Part shown: piece by piece, positions 57,328 through 64,000 of the stretch
How positions within the stretch are numbered: the first letter of the stretch is position 1
Layout of the letters: each line of letters begins with the position of its first letter
DNA from: Sequoia sempervirens
Taxonomy: Eukaryota > Streptophyta > Pinopsida > Cupressales > Cupressaceae
Direction: 5' to 3'
Length of the DNA stretch: 64,000 nucleotides
Assembly: GCA_007258455.2 (NCBI GenBank)
Contig: VDFB02270651.1
Coordinates: 704,655,360 to 704,719,359 of the forward strand
Program-made: the position numbers and the translations under genes
The notes under the pieces: model-generated
The model's database searches: none
Told to the model about the DNA's origin: nothing
What the model saw: only the letters and a program-made list of their open reading frames with translations

Positions 57328-59335
57328 TGTTGGATGTTGTGGTTGTGTTGCTGATATGTGGTTGTTATTGATGTCAACACTATTAGCAATTATTGTATTG
57401 AAGGTTGTATATGTCGAGGATATTGAGAGAATTGTTAAAGGAAGAGTTGTAGGTCGCCAGTGGAACAGTGAAGATCATGAAGGTGTCTTTTTTTGTACGT
57501 TGAAGATCAATTGTTGTGGACTAAAGGGTTTATTGTTGAGAGTATCTAGTTCATCTACCGAAAGTTTCAGAGGTTCATGTGAAGATTTGATCGTGTTATG
57601 AACAGTTGTGTTCATGATAGTATTTTTGTGGGTTCTGTCAGTATTCCTAATTGAAGTTTATGTGATTTTGGTCATTTCTCTTGTTGCAGATGATTCTCTA
57701 TTAGTTTTTATTATTTTTGGATGCTTCTAGATCATTCTCTATTCTTGTTGTATGTCTGCATTGATTGGTGTGTTCGTGGTCAAAGATTTTTCTCAGTATG
57801 TTCAGTTTTTCATGTTCTTGGCTGACATGATGGTTGTAACGTGTTGTAGATGCTTGAAGATTAAAATTTGAATGTTTGGCATGCTCGAAGATATTTTTTT
57901 GGGTCTCATCATAATATTAGCTAACGGTGTTTGATTCACATTAAAATTTATTTGTAAATTTGGGTTGACATTGTAAATATGTTTTACATTTTTGGCTGAC
58001 TAAGTTGTTGATGTATTTCATGTTGTGGATATATAAGAGTAATTTTTCGAGTGAATTTAGTGGGTATGTGCAGGATAATCATGGAAAAAATAGGCCCTTA
58101 AGTGGCAAAAAATTCATAAAAAATAGAGTTAGGTAACTTGACGTAAAAATTTGAATAATTTATCTATATTATTTCAAAAATATGTAAGAATATAATCTGT
58201 AGAAAATTGAATGTAGTTTCTAAACTACTAGGTTTGTTTTAAAAAAGGAAAATCTATTTGGTGAAAATTTGAAATTTCAATGCAAGAGTACTTAAATTTT
58301 AGGAAAAAATAAGAAAGTAATCTCCTAACCACAATAAAATGATAATATTTTTTATAAGATGTTAGATATAAGTAGAGGACTCATGTCCCAATGTGATGTA
58401 TATTTTTTTGTAATTGTTTTCTAAGTAAATAATTAATTATGAATTTTTTATTACAACTTTTAAAAATATAAAAACAAGTATGTCGACCACCTTAACTTGG
58501 TCAAAACTTCATGAAATTCAATTTTTATTTTTTAATCCTATAGTATGTGAAGCATATAATGTGATGTATGTTTTGGATTCAAAAATTTGATACCATTTGA
58601 AAGCTATAGATGTTTTTCAATCAGCCTATCAATGAGGACTTTAGTCAATTCAAATAGAAAATGAATAATAATTACTTATTAAATTCAAAGTAAAGCGTAA
58701 TTTATATTGGTGGAAAGTGAGAATCTCATTTAAAAACCTTTTTGTTTCATCAATTTTGGGTAAAAAAAAAGTCGTCAACCACATACCCATCATGATCCTG
58801 CACATACCCTAGTGTGTGTATGAAGTGAAGAAAAGCTAGAGAAGAGAAAGTGTGTGAATATTGATCTATTCATTTGATTGCAGATCTTAGTGATAAGAAG
58901 GTTGAGTGAAGTGTGAAGAATATTTTATGTGCTTAACTGGAACTATAATCAAGATTGTGTAGAAGCTATTTTCTTAGTTCACACCCTATTGATCTAATCC
59001 AAATTATTGTGTATTGTTGGGTAGTGAGCCCTCTTGTATTTGAGCAGTGAGCTCTAGGTAGTGTTCCTGAATGCATGTGCATTCCCATTATTATTCTCAT
59101 TATACTTTTAACAAGGTATAATATTGTGGACTAACATCCACCATGGTTTTTACCCTAACAGGGTTTCCACATAAAAAATCTTGGTGTTCTCTATGTTTCT
59201 GATGTGATGATTGTTTATGGTTTATTGTTCATTCATCAGATCTGAGATTAGGTTAAGTAAAGTCTAAAATTTTTTAATATTCTATGACAACTTATTCACC
59301 CTCCCTCTCAGTTGTTTGTCCTTGTTTTTCCAACA
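57328..59335 (+). repeat. Copia 2 5' LTR with internal insertion
   Basis: It starts TGTTGGATGTTGTGGTTG and ends TTTTCCAACA. At 2008 bases it is about 770 longer than the copia 1 LTRs; the excess is explained by the 748-bp element at 58062-58809. The 3' LTR start (63856) matches its beginning. Confidence 0.88.
58062..58809. mobile_element. MITE-like element, 748 bp, no ORF
   Basis: Terminal inverted repeats: GGGTATGTGCAGGAT at 58062-58076 and its exact reverse complement ATCCTGCACATACCC at 58795-58809; the similarity continues a few bases inward. TAGT flanks both ends (58058-58061 and 58810-58813). The inside is AT-rich and non-coding. The superfamily is not assigned: a 4-base TAGT duplication is unusual, and a 3-base one is possible. 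Confidence 0.75.
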
Positions 59336-59337
59336 AT

Positions 59338-59348
59338 TGGTATCAGAG
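59338..59348 (+). other. Copia 2 primer-binding site
   Basis: TGGTATCAGAG, matching the initiator-methionine tRNA primer site, two bases after the LTR end. Confidence 0.85.
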
Positions 59349-59390
59349 TAGGTTCCTCTAAAGAAGTTTAAAAGCTTGAGGTGATCTGAG

Positions 59391-62300
59391 ATGGCATGAT
59401 ACAAGAAGGACAGTCCTAGATTTGATGGAACAAACTACTCACTGTGGAAAGATAGGATGGAATGTCATTTGAGGTTTATTGGAGAACCCTTCTAGAAGAT
59501 TACAAAGAATCCATATGGTATTCCTTAGAATGGTCCTTCCACTGTTGATGAGATTAAAGAAGATGAGAATAATATTAGGGCTATGGAAGCTTTGTTTAGT
59601 GCTCTAATATATTTGGAAATGAAAAATTTCATAGGTTTGAAGATAGCTCATGAGACGTGGATGAAACTGGAAACTTTGTATGAAGGAGATGTACATGTGA
59701 AGATGGCTAAGCTATAGAGTTTGAAAGGCAAGTATGAAAATTTGAAGATGGGTGAAGATGAAAATATTTCTTGTTTTATTCAAAGAGTAAATGAAATAGT
59801 GATGGGTATTAGATGTGTCGGTGGTACCTTGGATGAGGAAGAAATTGTGGCTAAAGTGCTCAGATCATTACCTCCCTCTTACAAAGAAAAGGCTCATGCT
59901 ATTGAAGAAACTAGATCATTGACGAATATGACAAGAGATACACTAATTGGTAAAATTGTTGCCTTTGAGTTGAGTGAATTTGGTGAATATGTTCCCAAGA
60001 CTTAATCTACATTCAAGGCTACTGTATTCAGAAGAAACAAGCAAATATATGATCTGGGAGAGTTTTCTAGAAAGTCATCCAAGTATGATGAATAATTGAA
60101 ACAACTTGAAGATGAAGAAAGAGAGGTAGAATAATTGGAAGCACTGATTGTGAAGAAAGAAGGTAGAGGACAAGGTAAGTATAAAGGATTTTTTCCTATT
60201 AAATGTTTTTCTTATAGTAAAATAGGTCATTTTGCATCAAGGTGTCCTGAAAGAGTTCCTAGATCCAAGCCTAACAAATCTAGATTCCAAAAGAAATGTT
60301 ATGATGTTGAAGAAGGAGTGATTGATGATGAGTTTGATAAAGATAATGGAAATGAAGATGAATGGGTGTTCCTTGTTGTCAAGGAAAATGGTCTGGTGGC
60401 TACTGAATCTGCTAAAGTTGAGAAAGCTCTTGCAACCCAAATTGAAGAAAAGGATGACTGGGTTATTGATAGTGGATGCTCACATCATATGACTGGTGAC
60501 AAAAGCAAATTTGTGAGTCTTGATAAGTATGATGGTGGGGTTCTAAGATTTGGAGATAACAATGCTGGTGTGATTCGTGGCAGAGGATCTATTTGTCTTG
60601 GTGGTAAGCATAACACTAATGATGTTCTTTATGTTGAAGGCTTGAAGCACAACCTGTTGAATATTAGACAAATGGTGGACAAGGGTTATGATCTTCAGTT
60701 CAAAGATGGAAGATGCAGGATACTTGGAAGATCTGGAAAAGTAATTGCTTCAAGTAAAAAGACAGAAGGTAATATTTTTCACCTAAATGTTGCTAGTGAA
60801 AGTTGTTTAATTGCTCAAGTAGATGAAAGCTAGTTATGGCATAGGAGGTTGTGCCATGTGAATTTTGATAACATTTTCAAAGTTCCACTCAAGCAGTAAG
60901 AGATCTACCTGAGCTAGTAAAGCTTGCTAACACAATTTGCAAGGAGTGTCAGATGGGAAAATAGACTAGAGTTTCTTTTTGGAGCAAACAACATCATACA
61001 AATGGATTACTAGAGTTGGTACATACTAATCTATGTAGTCCCTCCAGAGTCAAAAGTCTTCATGGAGAAAGGTACTTTATGCTTCCTATTGATGATTATT
61101 CTAGGATGATATGGGTTGCTTTCTTAAGAGAAAAATTTGAAGCATTAGAGAAGTTAAAAAGTTTCAAAGCTATAGAAGAGAATGAGAAAGGCTTGAAAAT
61201 CAAATGCTTAAGGTCAAACAGATGTGGTGAGTTCACCTCCAGGGAATTCAATTCTTTTTGTGAAGAGCATGGAATCATAAGATAATTATCTGCTCCCTAA
61301 ACCCCTCAACAGAATGGAGTTGCAGAGAGAAAGAAGAGAACAATTTTGGATGCTGCTAGAACAATGATGATAGAAGGAAATGTGCCTCACATCTATTGGA
61401 GTGAAGCTGTAAGCACTGTTGTGTACACTTTGAACCGGGTAAATTTCAATGGTAATTCTGGTAAGACTCCTTTTGAACTATGGTTTGGTTGTAAGTCTAC
61501 TGTTAGATATTTCAAGATCTTTGGAAGCAAGTGTTATATCAAGAGAGATGAGGATATAGGAAAGTTTGATACAAGAAGTGATGAAGGAATCTTTCTAGGT
61601 TACTCTACTAAAAGCAAGGCCTACTAGTGCTATAACAGAAGACTGAGAAAAATGGTTGAGAGTGCAAATGTCAGAGTTGATGAGGACTCTACTAGATCAT
61701 CCAAATATTGTGGATATGATTTAGATGACCAGGAAGACAACACAAACAAAGGGAACAATGCTCAGACACATAATCATCTTCAAATTGTGCCATATGTTCC
61801 AATAAAACAACTTCAATTTGTTCCAGTAAATCAAGTAAGTCAGGAAGGAGAGACAAATGCAAGTGTAGAAGAAGGAACAAAAGAACCAGAAGCTTGAGAG
61901 AGTCCCAAAGTTCCAAGGTATGTGAAGCTAAATCATTCTGAAAATCAAATTTTAGGAGACAAGAATAAAGGTGTGCAAACTAGAGGAAAGATTGCACAAG
62001 AGTATTGCCTGATTTCCAAGATTGAGCCTAAAGATGTAAATGAAGCTTGCAATGATGAACACTAGATGGAAGCTATGAAAGAAGAACTAATGAAAATTGA
62101 TAAGAATGATACATGGATACTTGTTCCCAGACCTAAAGACAAAAATTTGATTGGTACTAAATGGGTCTTTCAGAATAAGTTGAATAAACAAGGTGAAGTG
62201 GTCCAAAATAAAGCAAGACTAGTATGTAAAGGGTATTCACAAATGGAAGGTATTGATTTTGAAGAAACCTTTGCCCCCGTTGCAAGAATTGAAGCTATTA

Positions 62301-63554
62301 GATTATTTCTTGCTTATGTTGCATATAAGAACTATAAATTCTATCCAATGGATGTAAAGTCAGCTTTTCTAAATGGTGAGCTAGAAGAAGTATATACTAA
62401 ACAACCAGATGGATTTCAATTGATTGACAAGAAGGACATGGTTTTCCGATTAAAGAAAGCTCTATATGGACTCAAGAAAGCCCCTAGAGCCTAGTATGCT
62501 AGAATGGATAAATATTTACTAAAGCTCGGATTCAAAAAAGGTACTGCTGACAACAACTTGTATTTCAAGTTGGATCATGACAAAGAGTTGATTATTAAGG
62601 TCTTTGTTGATGACATTATTTTTGGAGGAGATGATAATCTATGTATGAAGTTTGCTGATGAAATGAAGAATGAATTTGAGATGAGTATGATTGGAGAGAT
62701 GAAGTTATTTCTGGGATTACAAGTTACTTTGTTAGACAAGGGAATTTTCATATCTCAATCCAAATATGTGAAAGAACTATTGAAGAAGTTTTGCATGGAA
62801 GACTCAAAGCTTGTTGGTACTCCCATGGTGACTGGATGCAAGTTAACTCAGAATAATGATTCTCCTAAGGAAAATCAAACAAGATATAGGTCAATGATTG
62901 GTGGATTGCTCTTTAACTCATACCAGACCAAACATTATGAATGTTGTATGTATGGTTGCTAGATTACAAGCTGATCCAAAAGAATCTCATGTGACTGATG
63001 TAAAGAGAATCTTCAGATATCTAAAAGGAACAGTTGATTTTGGACTTTGGTATCCTAAGGATGATGATCTTACTTTGAGTGCATATATTGATGTAGATTG
63101 GGCAGGAGATGTAGCTGACAAGAGGAGTACTAGCAATGGTGCCTTATTCCTACAGAAGAAGCTGGTGTCTTGGTTGAGCAAAAAGCAGAATTCCATTTCT
63201 CTATCTACTGTTGAGGTAGAGTATATTGTTGCTGCAAATAACTGTACTCAAGTGATGTGGATGAAATAGATGTTGAAAGATATCAGAGTAGTATATGATG
63301 AACCTATTGCAATATACTGTGACAACTCAAGTGCAATTAACATATCAAAGAATCTGGTGCTACACTCTAAGACCAAGCATATATCAATCAAGTTTCACTT
63401 CTTGAGGGAGAAAGTGAATGAGAAAGAAGTCGGACTAGAGTATGAGCCTACCAAAGAATAGGTTGCAAAAATTTTCACTAAGTCATTGCCAAAGGATACT
63501 TTTGAGTATCTCAGAGGGATGATATGGGTGATTACCCCTCCTAATATGAACTAG
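59391..63554 (+). pseudogene. Copia 2 gag-pol polyprotein, decayed
   Basis: ATG 59391 to TAG 63552-63554. Order: UBN2 gag (PRFDGTNYSLWKDRMECHLR), knuckle CFSYSKIGHFASRC with the second Cys reading Tyr (60204-60245), protease (VIDSGCSHHMTGDKSKF, 60465), integrase (NGGVAERKK-like region near 61310; second Asp position reads Asn in RSNRCGEF near 61215), RT ([16 protein letters not shown] near 62350; [11 protein letters not shown] near 62604) and RNase H (DVDWAGD near 63092; YCDNSSAIN near 63318). Frameshifts lie near 60885 and 62905. By hand: about ten TAG, five TAA and two TGA internal stops; the third codon is already TGA. The Asp-to-Asn change would inactivate integrase. RT and RNase H motifs are intact. 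Confidence 0.9.
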
Positions 63555-63855
63555 AGATGCATTTATTTGCAATTTGTGTGCTTCATAGATATTTCTTGAT
63601 CCGGATTAATGTTTCTATGGCTGCTACTCAAGGGGAGTAGTCAGATGTGTAGATATGTGGTTCATAGGTTGTATGTGGGAAGCTAATTCTTATATTTTCC
63701 ATTGATGTCAAAGGGGGAGAAGAGCAATGTGAAAAATATTTTTAGGGGGAGAAGAGCAATTGAGCAAAAGAGTTAGAACCAAAGGGGGAGTAAGTGTAGC
63801 TGTGTTGATGGTATTTTTCACATCATGTGTTGCCATCAATGCCAAAGGGGGATAT
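63555..63855 (+). other. Copia 2 3' region with five polypurine tracts
   Basis: Purine tracts lie at 63629-63637, 63709-63722, 63742-63754, 63778-63792 and 63841-63855; the last abuts the 3' LTR. The core AAAGGGGGAGA is that of the copia 1 tracts. Confidence 0.75.
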
Positions 63856-64000
63856 TGTTGGATGTTTTTGTTGTGTTGCTGATATGTGGTTGTCATTGAT
63901 GTCAACACTATTAGAAATTATTGTATTGAAGGTTGTATATGTCGAGGATATTGAGAAAATTGTTAAAGGAAGAGTTGTAGGTTACCAGTGGAACAATTAA
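63856..64000 (+). repeat. Copia 2 3' LTR, first 145 bases
   Basis: It starts TGTTGGATGTTTTTGTTGTG and follows the 5' LTR closely (for example GTTGCTGATATGTGG) until the window ends. Confidence 0.9.

Larger units (their letters stand above)
57328..64000 (+). mobile_element. Copia 2: Sirevirus-like copia element, runs off the window
   Basis: 5' LTR 57328-59335, primer site, gag-pol 59391-63554, five polypurine tracts, and the start of the 3' LTR at 63856. Closely related to copia 1 in gag, pol and LTR ends. It cuts the Tat gag, in the same orientation as copia 1. The target duplication cannot be checked because the right end is off the window. Confidence 0.9.

Noticed and set aside
7622..63554. 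Reassignment or readthrough of TAG as a sense codon
   Set aside because: The same ORFs also carry TAA, TGA, frameshifts and lost catalytic residues, so decay is the simpler cause.

Overview
This window is retrotransposon-derived, AT-rich DNA from a large seed-plant nuclear genome. The mix of Tat-type Ty3/gypsy, chromovirus and several Ty1/copia lineages, all old and nested in one another, suits a gymnosperm such as a conifer, but no sequence here proves the species. I see no intact host gene, rRNA, tRNA or CRISPR array. Nearly every coding region is a decayed element body with in-frame stops and frameshifts.

Layout. Positions 1-2235 (minus) are the gag and protease of a gypsy element whose pol lies off the left edge. 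Positions 5946-11184 (plus) start with an LTR-like end and then carry a long ORF of about 1187 codons of unknown family (ORF A). Positions 13124-13860 (minus) are a gypsy RNase H/integrase fragment. Positions 14465-14940 hold a second LTR-like end of the same type as 5946, with a 27-bp minisatellite. From 15766 a copia-type element (outer copia) begins. Its 5' LTR is split by a complete minus-strand copia (16562-22548, target duplication ATATA). Its gag is split by a complete chromovirus (23680-29994, target duplication AAAAA). Positions 31036-32200 and 35740-38213 hold two parts of another unknown ORF (ORF B) with a layout like ORF A; a solo LTR (32523-33163) and non-coding DNA lie between them.

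The right third is one old minus-strand Tat element: gag end 57327-56990, protease 56530-56199, RT, two RNase H domains and integrase 49223-44816, polypurine tract 39140-39130, and 3' LTR 39129 to about 38221. Between pol and the 3' LTR, on the opposite strand, is a decayed plant-mobile-domain (PMD) ORF with its own TATA box and a probable intron. Two related Sirevirus-like copia elements are inserted in this Tat element: copia 1 (49227-56193, target duplication CATGT) and copia 2 (57328 to beyond 64000). The 5' LTR of copia 2 holds a 748-bp MITE-like insertion.

How it fits together: the nesting orders events. The Tat element and the outer copia came first; the copias and the chromovirus came later; the MITE-like element landed in a copia LTR. 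Decay is dominated by TAG stops at sites expected to be CAG or TGG, as cytosine deamination in methylated DNA would produce. The most unusual content is the antisense PMD ORF and the two long unknown ORFs A and B. All reading was by eye, without database searches.
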